Assembly (NCBI RefSeq): GCF_004214935.1
Contig: NZ_SFCC01000009.1
Location: forward strand, 124,001-188,000
Source: Amycolatopsis suaedae
GTDB lineage: Bacteria > Actinomycetota > Actinomycetes > Mycobacteriales > Pseudonocardiaceae
Direction of reading: 5' to 3'
DNA: 64,000 nt
A program made the translations under genes and the position numbers. The notes under the pieces were generated by a model that saw nothing but the letters and a program-made list of their open reading frames with translations, made no database searches and was not told the DNA's origin. Below, piece after piece: positions 16,001 to 23,767 of the stretch; position 1 is the first letter of the stretch, and the number at the start of each line of letters is the position of its first letter.

Positions 16001-17087
16001 GTACACCGTCCCGTGGCTGCGGCTGCTCGGCGCCCGGGTGGGCCGCGGCGCCGAGGTGTCGACCGCCGGTCACCTCGACCCTGACCTGCTCACGCTCGGC
16101 AGCGAGAGCTTCGTCGCCGACATGGCGACCGTCGGCGCGGCGACGTTCGCCCGCGGCAGGGTCGCCTTCCTCACCACCGAGGTCGGCAGGCGCGCGTTCG
16201 TCGGCAACGCGTCGGTCGTCCCGGCGGGGACGGAACTGGGGGAGGGTTCGCTCGTCGGCGTCGGCACGGTGCCGCCGGGGGCACACGTTCCGCGGGACTC
16301 GTCGTGGCTGGGCTCGCCCGCGATCCACCTGCCGCGGCGGCAGGACAGTGGCGACTTCCCCGAGGAGCAGACGTTCCGCCCGCCGCGGAAGGTGGTGTGG
16401 CAGCGGCTCGGCATCGAGTTCGCGCGGGCGACGTTGCCCGCGTCGCTGCTGGGCCTGAGCTTCTACCTGTTCCTGCTGGTGCTGTCCGGGCTCGCGTTCG
16501 GCAGGGACCTGCCGGTGCCCGCCCTGGTCTCGCCGCTGGTCGCGATCGCGTCCGGGCTGGCCGTGATCGCCTTCTGCGCGGCGACCAAGCGCAACGTCGT
16601 CGGCGAGTACACCCCCCGGGTCGAGCCGCTGTGGAGCCCGTTCGTGCGGCGCAGCGAGTTCGTCACCGGCCTGTACGAGTCGGCCGCCGTCCCGGCCGGG
16701 CTCGGCATGCTGGTCGGCACGCCGCTGCTGCCGCCGCTGCTGCGCTGGTTCGGTGCCCGGATCGGGCGGCGGACGTGGATCGGCACGACCTATCTGACCG
16801 AGTTCGACCTGGTGCGGGTCGGCGACGACGCCACGGTCGGCACCGAGGTGTCACTGCAGACTCATCTGTTCGAGGACAGGGTGATGAAGATGTCCGTGGT
16901 GACCGTCGGCGACGGCGCGACCGTCGGCACCCGGGCGATCGTGCTCTACGACGCGGTCGTCGGCGACGGCGTCTCGCTCGGGTCGCTGTCGCTGCTGATG
17001 AAGGGCGAGCACCTCGCCTCGCACACGTCCTGGCGCGGCATCCCGGCTCAGGTCACCGCCCTGCCCGCGGCGGGAGTCCCGGCGTGA
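13092..17087 (+). CDS. Pls/PosA-family single-module NRPS (A-T-TM-tandem beta-helix)
   Basis: A 1331-residue membrane peptide synthetase with the layout of epsilon-poly-L-lysine synthetase. Adenylation domain (about 25-510): A3 TSGSSGRPKGV at about 180-190, FDFSIEEIW, NTYGPTEATV and A10 PSGKVDR with Lys507. Carrier domain: LGGHSLLAA with phosphopantetheine Ser567. From about 635 on, pairs of TM helices alternate with three soluble segments rich in hexapeptide turns (GDDAAIGYG, GAGAFVGANA, GDGATVGTRA), the left-handed beta-helix domains that elongate and release homopolymer in Pls. No thioesterase or condensation domain is present. The GTG at 13092 follows AGGG at good spacing. It overlaps the next gene by 4 bases. 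The product is unknown but probably a basic homo-oligomer (inference). Confidence 0.88.
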   Translation: MVFTDLSADSAIITESPARVRNPVRRMHHVFEHSADRVPDAVAVEVGDEAITYAELDRRANRLAHHLRASGIRNGARVAILVERSAHTYVCLLGIGKAGAVFVPIDPASPADRIAYITDDSRVDLLLTTGDLAERAGGAACTVLDLDAAAADLAACPASRPDLGEDDLLDPDPSAYIIYTSGSSGRPKGVEVAQRSICNFLDIVPGLYDVRPDDRVYQGMTISFDFSIEEIWPTWAVGATLVAGPDGSGRLGAELAEFLDRRRITVLYCVPTLLATIPHELPLLRNLLVGGEACPRQLVDRWARDGRRILNTYGPTEATVTATWCELLPGRPVTIGVPVPTYTVFLLDDDRERVPDGEVGEICIGGPGVAKGYVGRPELTADRFIEHPLAPGGRLYRTGDLGRVSGNGEIEYLGRADAEVKIRGHRVDLGEIESVLLADPGVSAAAAAMVEVTPGSPELVGYVVSDSDDEDGLFRRLRETLRDQVPAYMVPAFFVTIPVLPMMPSGKVDRRLLPAPAGARRTVDGPVVAPAGATEELLTRVWAEVFGLAPEELSVTADFFADLGGHSLLAATVTSRLREHETTAGIAVRDLYAHPDIRALAAYLDSREPATAPAGQPRYEPLRHGTRRIAAAGSAQALVIYLLLLVITLPVAYVYTWNDGDVSVPVLAELLVAILISYLGVRWVVPLVVVRPLSAGIKPGRYRLWGPTYLRLWTLDLLLSVGPLPVVSGSGLMPLYLRLLGARVGRHAVIATSSVALPALVRIGDDAAIGYGAVLRPWRVEDGWVTVGEITVGAGAFVGANAVLEPGCSIGPGAALGEQSMLGRGESVPAGQRWSGSPAAKAGTLSPTVEDLLGHAGPTPGWRFHQLLLTLVGLGALEIGAICLILPSVALVWWALLGWGVLAGAVATMLAGPVFVLTVCAFVAAGRRLVLPRTPVGVHPVRSGLGVRKWVADKLLEFSLTFTNSLYATLYTVPWLRLLGARVGRGAEVSTAGHLDPDLLTLGSESFVADMATVGAATFARGRVAFLTTEVGRRAFVGNASVVPAGTELGEGSLVGVGTVPPGAHVPRDSSWLGSPAIHLPRRQDSGDFPEEQTFRPPRKVVWQRLGIEFARATLPASLLGLSFYLFLLVLSGLAFGRDLPVPALVSPLVAIASGLAVIAFCAATKRNVVGEYTPRVEPLWSPFVRRSEFVTGLYESAAVPAGLGMLVGTPLLPPLLRWFGARIGRRTWIGTTYLTEFDLVRVGDDATVGTEVSLQTHLFEDRVMKMSVVTVGDGATVGTRAIVLYDAVVGDGVSLGSLSLLMKGEHLASHTSWRGIPAQVTALPAAGVPA

Positions 17088-17740
17088 ACCGGCCGCTCGC
17101 CCTCGTCTACCGCGGCCCGGCGACGACCCCCGGCTGCCCGGAAGCCGTCGCAGGCGTGCTCGCGGACCACTTCGCGGTCCGGTTCACCGGCCCGCGCGAG
17201 AAGACCGAACTCGGTGCCGCCGCGCTGGCCGGGGCCGCGTTGTACGCGCAGCCGGGCGGCGGCACCCTGTCGCACGCCTACCGCAAGCTCAGGCGGCACC
17301 GCGACGACATCCGGGACTTCGTCCGCGGCGGCGGCCGGTACCTCGGGTTCTGCCTCGGCGGGTACCTCGCCGGTGCGACGCCGGGATTCGGCCTGCTGCC
17401 CGGCGACACCGACCGCTACATCGACTCGGCGGGCGCGAGCGTCGGCCACGACGGCGACGCCGTCGTCACGGTCCGCTGGCGGGGCAGGCGCCGCAGGCTC
17501 TACTTCCAGGACGGCCCGGTGTTCCTGCTCGACCGGCCGGACGCCGCCGAGGTACTCGCCACCTACCCCAACGGCACGATCGCCGCGCTGGTCGCGCCGT
17601 TCGGCGCCGGGCGGGTCGGCGTCGTCGGGCCGCATCCGGAGGCGACCGCCGACTGGTACGGCGTGCGCTGGCCACGCAGGCCACTGCGGTCCGGGCACGA
17701 CCTCGCCCGCGACCTCGTCGAGGCGGTGCTGGCCGGATGA
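17084..17740 (+). CDS. Biotin-ligase-N-domain / class I glutamine amidotransferase-like protein
   Basis: A 218-residue protein with a flavodoxin-like GATase fold of the BPL_N type. The pattern YAQPGGGTLSHAYRKL, then GRYLGFCLGGYLAG (nucleophile-elbow Cys) and GPHPEATADWY (catalytic-type His and Glu) is that of BPL_N and class I amidotransferases. It is much shorter than a biotin ligase and has no ligase domain. It is tightly coupled to the Pls-type synthetase (GTGA overlap) and to the acyltransferase-like gene (ATGA overlap), so it likely acts on the same product, perhaps as an amidase or amidotransferase. That role is inference. No signal peptide is seen. Confidence 0.75.
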   Translation: MNRPLALVYRGPATTPGCPEAVAGVLADHFAVRFTGPREKTELGAAALAGAALYAQPGGGTLSHAYRKLRRHRDDIRDFVRGGGRYLGFCLGGYLAGATPGFGLLPGDTDRYIDSAGASVGHDGDAVVTVRWRGRRRRLYFQDGPVFLLDRPDAAEVLATYPNGTIAALVAPFGAGRVGVVGPHPEATADWYGVRWPRRPLRSGHDLARDLVEAVLAG

Positions 17741-18915
17741 CCCGCGGACCACGCCTGGCCGCCGTCGACGCGGCGCGCGGGATCGCGTTGCTCGGCATGA
17801 TCGCCGTGCACTCGCTGGCCGAGGAGAGCGCACCCGGCGAGCCCACCACGGCGTTCGCCGTCTTCGGCGGCCGCGCGGCGGCGACGTTCGCCGTGCTCGC
17901 CGGTCTCGGAATCGCCTTCATGACCGGCCGCCGCCGGGTCCGGACCGCCGATTTCCGTGCCACCGCGGCGATGCTGGCCGTCCGCGCGCTGGCGATCGGC
18001 GCGATCGGGCTCGCGCTGGGCTACACCGACGCCCGGTTCGCGACCGTGATCCTGCCGTACTACGCGGTGCTGTTCGTGCTGGCGATCCCGCTGGTCCTGC
18101 TGCCGAGCTGGGCGGTTGCCGCGGTCGGTGTCGCGGTGGCCGCGGGTGTTCCGCTGCTGACGCATCACCTGCTGCCGCTGCTGCCCGCGCCGTCGCTGGA
18201 CAACCACGGGTTCGCCGACGCGGTCGCGCATCCCGTGCGGTTGCTGACCGAGCTGACGCTGACCGGCGAGTACCCGGCGCTGGCGTGGACGACGTACCTC
18301 TGCGCGGGCCTGGTGATCGGGCGGTTGCCGCTGGACCGGCCGAAGGTCGCGGTCACGCTGGCGGGCACGGGTGCCGCGCTCGCCGCCGGCGCCGCGGCGG
18401 TGTCGTGGCTGCTGCTGAACGTCTATGGCGGGCTCGCGGCGATCTGGGCGGCGCAGCCGGGCAGCGCGCTGACCGTGCCGGAGACCACCGAACTGCTCAA
18501 CCTCGGCGGGGACGGCACGGTGCCGGCGTCGACAGTGTGGTGGCTGGCGGTCGACGGGCCGCACACCGGGACGACGCCGGACCTGGTGGGCACCACGGGC
18601 GCGGCCGTGGCGCTGATCGGCGTCCTGCTTCTGCTGGAGCGCCTGCGGACGGCGTCGGTCCTGCTCGCGCCGCTGGCAGCGGCGGGGAGCATGGCGCTGA
18701 CCTTCTACGTGGCGCATCTGGCGTTCGTCAACTCGTCCTACGACGTCTACGGTCCCGGTCTCGGGTATGCCCTGCAGGTGGCCGCGGTCCTGCTCGTCGG
18801 GCTGGCGTGGCGGGCGACGGCGGGCAAGGGACCGTTGGAGGCGCTGGTGACCTTCCTCGCCACGCGGGCGAAACGGTGGGCGACGCCGCGGGCTCAGCCG
18901 GTCCAGGCGCGGTAG
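17737..18915 (+). CDS. Multi-TM acyltransferase-like membrane protein (DUF1624/HGSNAT-catalytic or DUF418 type)
   Basis: A 392-residue integral membrane protein with about 10 hydrophobic helices. It opens with RLAAVDAARGIALLGMIAVHSL, whose D-A-A-R-G-I-A and conserved His are the mark of DUF1624/DUF418 proteins related to heparan-alpha-glucosaminide N-acetyltransferase. Such proteins can acylate sugars or peptides at the outer membrane face. Third gene of the NRPS operon (ATGA overlap), so it may modify or export the NRPS product (inference). Its 3' end overlaps the convergent PLP lyase gene by 22 bases. Confidence 0.72.
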   Translation: MTRGPRLAAVDAARGIALLGMIAVHSLAEESAPGEPTTAFAVFGGRAAATFAVLAGLGIAFMTGRRRVRTADFRATAAMLAVRALAIGAIGLALGYTDARFATVILPYYAVLFVLAIPLVLLPSWAVAAVGVAVAAGVPLLTHHLLPLLPAPSLDNHGFADAVAHPVRLLTELTLTGEYPALAWTTYLCAGLVIGRLPLDRPKVAVTLAGTGAALAAGAAAVSWLLLNVYGGLAAIWAAQPGSALTVPETTELLNLGGDGTVPASTVWWLAVDGPHTGTTPDLVGTTGAAVALIGVLLLLERLRTASVLLAPLAAAGSMALTFYVAHLAFVNSSYDVYGPGLGYALQVAAVLLVGLAWRATAGKGPLEALVTFLATRAKRWATPRAQPVQAR

Positions 18916-19838
18916 GCGTCCACGTCGACGTTGCTGCCGCACAGGACGGTGACGACGTGCCTGCCGGCGAAGCGGTCCCGGTCCTCCAGGATGGCCGCGA
19001 TGCCGAGCGCCGCCGACGGTTCGACGACCAGCCCGGCGTGCTGGAGCAGCAGCCGCATCCCGGCGACGATCGACGCCTCCCGGACCAGGACCGCGTCGTC
19101 GGCGACCTGGAGCAGGTCGGCCAGGACCTCCGGGATGGGAAACCGGCCGGCGACGCCGTCGGCGATGGTGTCGATCGACTCGGTGGTGACGACCCGCCCG
19201 CTGTGCCAGGAGCGGGTCATCGCCGGTGCGCCGTGTGGCTGCACGCAGATCACCTCGACGCCCGGCGCGAGTGCCTTCAGCACGTGACCCACGCCGGTGG
19301 CCATCGCCCCGCCGCCGAGTGCGAGCAGGACGGTGTCGAACGTGGTCCCGGCCAGCTCCAGGCCGATGGTCGCCGCGCCCTCGCAGGTCTCGATGTCCAG
19401 ACTGTCCTCGACCAGCCGGATGCCGTCGTGCCGCGCGATGGCCGCGGCCCGTTCGCGGGCCGTCTCGATGTCGCCGTCCACCAGCTCCAGCCTGGCGTCC
19501 AGCGCGCGGATGCGGTCGAGCTTGGGTGCGGGGGCGAAGCGGGACGCCACGACGGTGACGTCCAGCCCGCGGCGGCGGCCGGACCAGGCCAGTGCCTGGC
19601 CGAGGTTGCCCGCGCTGGCGCACACCACGGCCGGGGCGCCTGCCCGGCTGGTGACCAGCTCGGTGCCGCGGCCCTTGAAGCTGCGCACCGGGTTCGCCGT
19701 TTCGAGCTTGACGCTCACCGCGCACCCGAGGTGGGGCTCCAGTGCTTCGCAGCGGTACAGCGGGGTGTCCAGGAAAACCGGGTCGATCACCCGGCGAGCC
19801 GCCCGGATCCGGTCGGTGTCGAGACGCGTCGGCAGCAC
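18894..19838 (-). CDS. Serine/threonine dehydratase-family PLP enzyme
   Basis: A 314-residue fold-type II PLP enzyme, the threonine dehydratase / serine racemase group. The Schiff-base lysine is Lys55 in VRSFKGRG. The substrate loop reads CASAGNLGQ, and the phosphate-binding glycine loop is ALGGGAMATG. There is no ACT regulatory domain, so it is the short catabolic or racemase-like form. SAGNLGQ rather than SAGNHAQ sets it apart from typical threonine deaminases. The start is GTG at 19838 with no strong ribosome site. It is convergent with the NRPS operon. Confidence 0.82.
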   Translation of the reverse strand: MLPTRLDTDRIRAARRVIDPVFLDTPLYRCEALEPHLGCAVSVKLETANPVRSFKGRGTELVTSRAGAPAVVCASAGNLGQALAWSGRRRGLDVTVVASRFAPAPKLDRIRALDARLELVDGDIETARERAAAIARHDGIRLVEDSLDIETCEGAATIGLELAGTTFDTVLLALGGGAMATGVGHVLKALAPGVEVICVQPHGAPAMTRSWHSGRVVTTESIDTIADGVAGRFPIPEVLADLLQVADDAVLVREASIVAGMRLLLQHAGLVVEPSAALGIAAILEDRDRFAGRHVVTVLCGSNVDVDAYRAWTG

Positions 19839-19859
19839 GGGTAGCAGCCTAGCGCCGAT

Positions 19860-19881
19860 GCCGTGAAGGGGCCCTCACGGC
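19860..19881. repeat. Type-1 palindromic repeat, short copy
   Basis: A 22-bp copy of the GCCGTGA/TCACGGC palindrome with one G fewer in the centre. It directly precedes the long repeat at 19901. Confidence 0.7.
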
Positions 19882-19900
19882 GTAGTCCGGTGTCCGCGGC

Positions 19901-20077
19901 TGATCGTGCGCGAGCGTGGAACTCGCGTGCCGGAACGGAGAACTCGCGTGCACGAGCGTGGAGTTCGTACCGTGAGACACGCCTCCCGCCCTGCGGACAC
20001 GGCGAGTCCCACCCTCGTGCACGCGAGTCCCACCTTCCCGCACACGAACTCCACCGTCATACACACCACCCGGCTAT
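19901..20077. repeat. Type-3 long repeat, copy 1
   Basis: Almost the same sequence as 57607-57780. It begins TGATCGTGCGCGAGCGTGG, holds ACTCGCGTGC twice, passes GTACCGTGAGAC, and continues with inverted counterparts (GCACGCGAGTCCCAC, CACACGAACT). The two halves can fold back on each other, giving a large cruciform around the central GAGAC. It is non-coding in all frames as far as I can judge. Confidence 0.75.
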
Positions 20078-20130
20078 GCCGTGAAGGGGGCCCTCACGGC
20101 ATCAGACGCCGTGAAAGCCCCCTTCACGGC
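20078..20130. repeat. Type-1 long hairpin, copy 2
   Basis: Palindromes at 20078-20100 and 20108-20130 flank ATCAGAC, matching the unit at 5918-5970. It lies 21 bp beyond the stop of the minus-strand GlsB gene, a terminator-like position. Confidence 0.78.
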
Positions 20131-20151
20131 AATGGGAGGAGGCGGGCCGCG

Positions 20152-20424
20152 TCAGCGTCGGTAGCGGCGCTTGCGGCCGGTGATCTTGTTGAACAGCACC
20201 AGCACGATGATGGCGCCGATGATCGAGCCGATCCAGCCCGCCGGCTGGAACTCGCGGATGCCGCCGGTGATCAGGCCGTAGAGCGCACCGCCGACGACGG
20301 AACCGACGATGCCGAGCAGGATCGTCGCCAGGCAGCCGATGTCGTCCTTGCCGGGAACCAGTGCCCGTGCGATGAACCCGGCCACCAGGCCGAAGCCGAG
20401 CCAACCCAAGATCGTCCAGAGCAT
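20152..20424 (-). CDS. GlsB/YeaQ/YmgE-family stress-response membrane protein
   Basis: A 90-residue very hydrophobic protein of the transglycosylase-associated/GlsB family, associated with envelope stress. It has three TM helices (about 3-22, 31-53, 63-80) with the glycine-rich LGFGLVAGFIA and GIVGSVVGGALYG patterns and a basic tail (KRRYRR). The ATG at 20424 has AAAGGGG at good spacing. It is a single-gene unit. Its biochemical role is unknown in the family. Confidence 0.88.
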   Translation of the reverse strand: MLWTILGWLGFGLVAGFIARALVPGKDDIGCLATILLGIVGSVVGGALYGLITGGIREFQPAGWIGSIIGAIIVLVLFNKITGRKRRYRR

Positions 20425-20578
20425 GGTCGTCCCCTTTCGGTTGCCCTCACTCCTGACGACGTGTGGCGCCCGGCCGGGTTGCGGGGATGTGGCACCGGAC
20501 ACGTGTCAACCTGACGTTCACGCCGATGCCGGAACTCGTCTGTTCCCTTCGCCCTGCCCGCCCTCTACCGTCTCCGGC

Positions 20579-21445
20579 ATGCGCTCACGCCTGTTGCCGC
20601 TACTGCTCGCCGTCGTCGCGCTCGTCGGTGCCGGAGCCCTCCCGGCGTCCGCCCACCGTCCACCCCGGACGGAACCGCTGCGGCAGGCCCACGCGCACAA
20701 CGACTACGAGCACGCCCGGCCGCTGCACGACGCGCTGGACCACGGGTTCACCAGCGTCGAGGCGGACATTTTCCTCGTCGACGGCAAGCTGCTCGTGGCA
20801 CACGAGATCGGGCAGGTCCGCCCCGAGCGGACGCTGGAGTCGCTGTACCTGGAGCCGCTGCGCAGGCGGGTGCTCGCCAACCACGGCAAGGTGTACCGCG
20901 GCCGGCCGGTCCCGTTCCAGCTGCTGATCGACATCAAGAACACCGGCGCGGCGACGTACGAGGTGCTGGACCGCGCGCTGCGCGATCGCCGGTACGCCTT
21001 CCTGTTCAGCCGCTACCGCCACGGTGTGGTCGTCCCCGGCGCGGTCACCGCGGTGGTCTCCGGCGACCGGCCGCGGGCCGTCATGGCGGGACAGCGGGAC
21101 AGGCTGGCGTTCTACGACGGGCGCATCGCCGACCCCGCCGACCTCGGTCCCGGCGCGGACGCCCGGCTCGCCGCGCTGGTCAGCGACAACTGGACCAAGC
21201 TGTTCACCTGGACCGGCTCCGGCGAGTTCCCCGCCGCGGAACGGGCCCGGCTGCGTGACCTGGTGCTCCAGTGTCACCGGGCCGGCCAGCGCATCCGGTT
21301 CTGGGCCACCCCCGACGAGCCCGGCCCCGCGCGTGCGGCGTTGTGGCGCGAGCTGTACGCCGCCGGCGTCGACCACATCAACACCGACGACCTCGCCGGC
21401 CTGGCGGACTTCCTGCGCGACGCCGGCCGGCACGCTCCAGGCTGA
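20579..21445 (+). CDS. Secreted GDPD / PI-PLC-like phosphodiesterase
   Basis: A 288-residue exported protein with a signal peptide of about 22 residues ending ASA. The mature N-terminus reads HAHNDYEHARPL, then TSVEADIFLVDGKLLVAHE. This is the His-Asn ... Glu-Ala-Asp ... His pattern of the glycerophosphodiester phosphodiesterase / PI-PLC TIM-barrel superfamily, followed by LIDIKNTG and, near the end, GVDHINTDDLAG. The likely substrate is a phospholipid head group or wall glycerophosphate, not determined. The ATG was chosen to start the signal peptide. It is monocistronic. Confidence 0.8.
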   Translation: MRSRLLPLLLAVVALVGAGALPASAHRPPRTEPLRQAHAHNDYEHARPLHDALDHGFTSVEADIFLVDGKLLVAHEIGQVRPERTLESLYLEPLRRRVLANHGKVYRGRPVPFQLLIDIKNTGAATYEVLDRALRDRRYAFLFSRYRHGVVVPGAVTAVVSGDRPRAVMAGQRDRLAFYDGRIADPADLGPGADARLAALVSDNWTKLFTWTGSGEFPAAERARLRDLVLQCHRAGQRIRFWATPDEPGPARAALWRELYAAGVDHINTDDLAGLADFLRDAGRHAPG

Positions 21446-21562
21446 TCCGGTGTGGACCGCGCCGCCGGATGGTTATTTACCGACGAACGGCCGTAGTAGT
21501 GCACTCGTGGCCGGTGGTACTTCTCGGAAGGACAGGTTCTCGACCCCACCGAGGAGAGGCCA

Positions 21563-22117
21563 ATGCAGATTCGACGCTCGGCGTACGCTCTCGCTGCCAC
21601 GCTGGCGCTTTCCGTTCCGCTGATCGCCGCCCCGTCCGCGCTGGCCGAGGACACCCGGCCGGCCGCGGTCACGATCACCTACGACGACAGCAGGGCGCCC
21701 GAGTACACCGCGGCCATCACCGAGGGCATCAAGATCTGGAACGACAAGGTCGACAACGTCCAGATCAACAAGGTGGAAGCCGGTGGCAGGGCGGATGTGT
21801 CGTTCGTGTCCGACCCCGGCTGGCCGCGGGCCGAGCTGGGCCCGGCGATGCCCGGTGACAGCCTGACCATCTGGTTCGGCAAGCAAGCCGTCGACGACGG
21901 GTACAACCTGACCCGGATCGCCTCCCACGAGTTCGGCCACAGCCTCGGCCTGCCCGACGCGAAGCCCGGGCCGTGCTCCAGCCTGATGTCCGGCAGCACC
22001 GGCGGCGTGGAGTGCGACAACGCGACCCCCAACGCCGAGGAGATCGCCGCGGTCGAGCGCAACTACGCGGGTGGCTTCGTGCCACGGCAGCGGCAGGAGA
22101 CCGTCGTGGTTGGCTAG
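21563..22117 (+). CDS. Snapalysin-family (M7) secreted zinc metalloprotease
   Basis: A small secreted metalloprotease of 184 residues. A signal peptide of about 28 residues ends SALA. The metzincin-like zinc motif is HEFGHSLGLPD (His122, Glu123, His126, Asp132), with Asp as third ligand as in snapalysin (M7), followed by SSLMSG, the Met-turn. Two Cys around it probably form the family disulfide. There is no propeptide of note. Snapalysins degrade milk casein in vitro; the natural substrate is unknown. It overlaps the convergent HTH-glycosidase gene by 4 bases. Confidence 0.9.
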   Translation: MQIRRSAYALAATLALSVPLIAAPSALAEDTRPAAVTITYDDSRAPEYTAAITEGIKIWNDKVDNVQINKVEAGGRADVSFVSDPGWPRAELGPAMPGDSLTIWFGKQAVDDGYNLTRIASHEFGHSLGLPDAKPGPCSSLMSGSTGGVECDNATPNAEEIAAVERNYAGGFVPRQRQETVVVG

Positions 22118-23697
22118 TGTCCTGCGCCGGTCCTGAGCAGGACCGGGCTGCCGGTCACGGTCACGTCGGCGCCGGGCGTGACCGGCAGGCTGGTTCCGTC
22201 GAGCTGCTCGACCGCGGTGGCGCCCGAGGGGGCGGGGATGCGCAGGGTGCGGTCGATGGTCCACCAGATCAGGAACGCTCCGCCCGGCGTGTCGAACCGG
22301 CACTGCCAGAGGTGATCGGGCAGCCCGGCGGTGCGTCCCTGACCGCAGGAGCTGATCCGGCTGCCGGACAGCCACTGGTGCAGGCGGTCCACGTGCTGGG
22401 CCGCCTTGGTGGGCGGACCGCCGGGCACCTGCAGCACGATCGGGATCTTGGAGCTTCCCCAGTTGTAGAAGTACATCCGGCGGTACCCGGCGTAAAGACC
22501 GGCCAGGTAGAACCGGACGGCGTGCTGGGCGGCGCGGTCGGGGTCCAGCCGGGGCTGGCCGTTGACGTCGTAGGCCGAGCCGGTGCTCCAGAGCCTGATG
22601 CCGGTCCCGCTGCGTTGCAGGGTCCGGTCGATCTCCTGTGCCAGCGGCAACATCGTCTCCGGCGGGTCGATGTCGTTGCGGGCGGACAACTTCACCGAGG
22701 CGGCATCGCAGTGGTCGTAGCCGCCGAGGTCGGAGAACTCCCGTAGCCTGCCCAGCGCGGCGGGATCCCACAGCTCACCCATGGCGGGGCAGACCACCTT
22801 CGCCGCCGGGTCGGCGGCCCGGATGACCCGGCTCGCCCGCGCGGTCATGTCCACCAGCTGGGCCATCGACCCGGTGAAGAAGTCCGGATGGTTGGCCATG
22901 TCCCACAGTTCGTAGGCGCCGATCCTGCCGCGGTACTTCTCGGCGACGGCACGCACGAAACGTTCCCAGTCCGCCAGGTCGCCGGGCGGGCTGGCGCGGG
23001 AGTCGTCGGTGAAGACCGACTTCGGGCCGTCCGGGCTGGCCCACAGCGGGGTACCGCCGAACGTGAAGACCATGGGCAGCCCGGCGCCACGCGCTCCCTC
23101 GACCAGCCGCTCCAGTGTGTCCCATGTGTACTGTCCGCGAGCCGGTTCCAGGTTCTGCCAGCGGGTGCGGGTGTTCCACAGCCGTACGGACCCGAGCCGG
23201 AAGGACGGCATCCTGCCGGTGTTGGAATTCGTCGTCACGCCCACGAACTCCGGTTCCAGAGCGCGGGGCGCGGCCGTCCACATGGGAGCCTGGATGCCGG
23301 GGGCTCCGTCCGGTTCCGCGGCGGTCCGGACGGCCATGCTGCCCCCGGCGAACAGGACGACGGCGAGTGCCGCGGCGAGGGCGGCCCTGGCCGGGGTCCG
23401 CCGGCGCCGTGCCGGCACCGGCACCGCGGCCGGCGGGTCCGGGACGGCGGCCTCACCCAGGTTGGCGCGCTCCCACAGCCGGTACAGCTTCGCCAGGTCC
23501 TCCCGGCTCGCCCCGCACGCGGTGCCGATCGCCTCGATCGGCGCGAACGTCGGCGGGACACTGCGCCCGGTGCAGTAGCGGTGCACGGTCGACCGGCTCA
23601 GGTGCGCCTTGCGGCCGAGTTGCTCGTAACTCAGTCCGCTGCGCTGCTTCAGCTCGGTGAGCCGCTCGGTCAGCGCGGGACCCGCCTCGCTCGCCAT
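22114..23697 (-). CDS. HTH-TM-glycosidase-like fusion (XRE N-terminus, degenerate GH domain outside)
   Basis: A 527-residue protein joining three parts. An XRE-type helix-turn-helix is at about 8-72 (SYEQLGRKAHLSRSTVHRY). A proline/arginine linker leads to one TM helix at about 105-123. The outer domain (about 145-520) resembles a GH5/GH39-like TIM barrel. The expected acid/base site reads YELWDMANH (Asp266-Asn269) rather than the usual N-E-P, and the later nucleophile strand reads RLWSTGSAY with no Glu. Both catalytic acids therefore look lost. A membrane-tethered DNA-binding protein with a sugar-sensing pseudo-enzyme is the reading I prefer. The fusion is continuous, with no internal stop or start with a ribosome site. 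Confidence 0.75.
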   Translation of the reverse strand: MASEAGPALTERLTELKQRSGLSYEQLGRKAHLSRSTVHRYCTGRSVPPTFAPIEAIGTACGASREDLAKLYRLWERANLGEAAVPDPPAAVPVPARRRRTPARAALAAALAVVLFAGGSMAVRTAAEPDGAPGIQAPMWTAAPRALEPEFVGVTTNSNTGRMPSFRLGSVRLWNTRTRWQNLEPARGQYTWDTLERLVEGARGAGLPMVFTFGGTPLWASPDGPKSVFTDDSRASPPGDLADWERFVRAVAEKYRGRIGAYELWDMANHPDFFTGSMAQLVDMTARASRVIRAADPAAKVVCPAMGELWDPAALGRLREFSDLGGYDHCDAASVKLSARNDIDPPETMLPLAQEIDRTLQRSGTGIRLWSTGSAYDVNGQPRLDPDRAAQHAVRFYLAGLYAGYRRMYFYNWGSSKIPIVLQVPGGPPTKAAQHVDRLHQWLSGSRISSCGQGRTAGLPDHLWQCRFDTPGGAFLIWWTIDRTLRIPAPSGATAVEQLDGTSLPVTPGADVTVTGSPVLLRTGAGH

Positions 23698-23767
23698 CCA
23701 GGTCGGTCCCTCCGCGCGGTGCGTCGGCCAGTGCCGGCCACACCCTATCGCGAGCCGGGTGGCGCGG

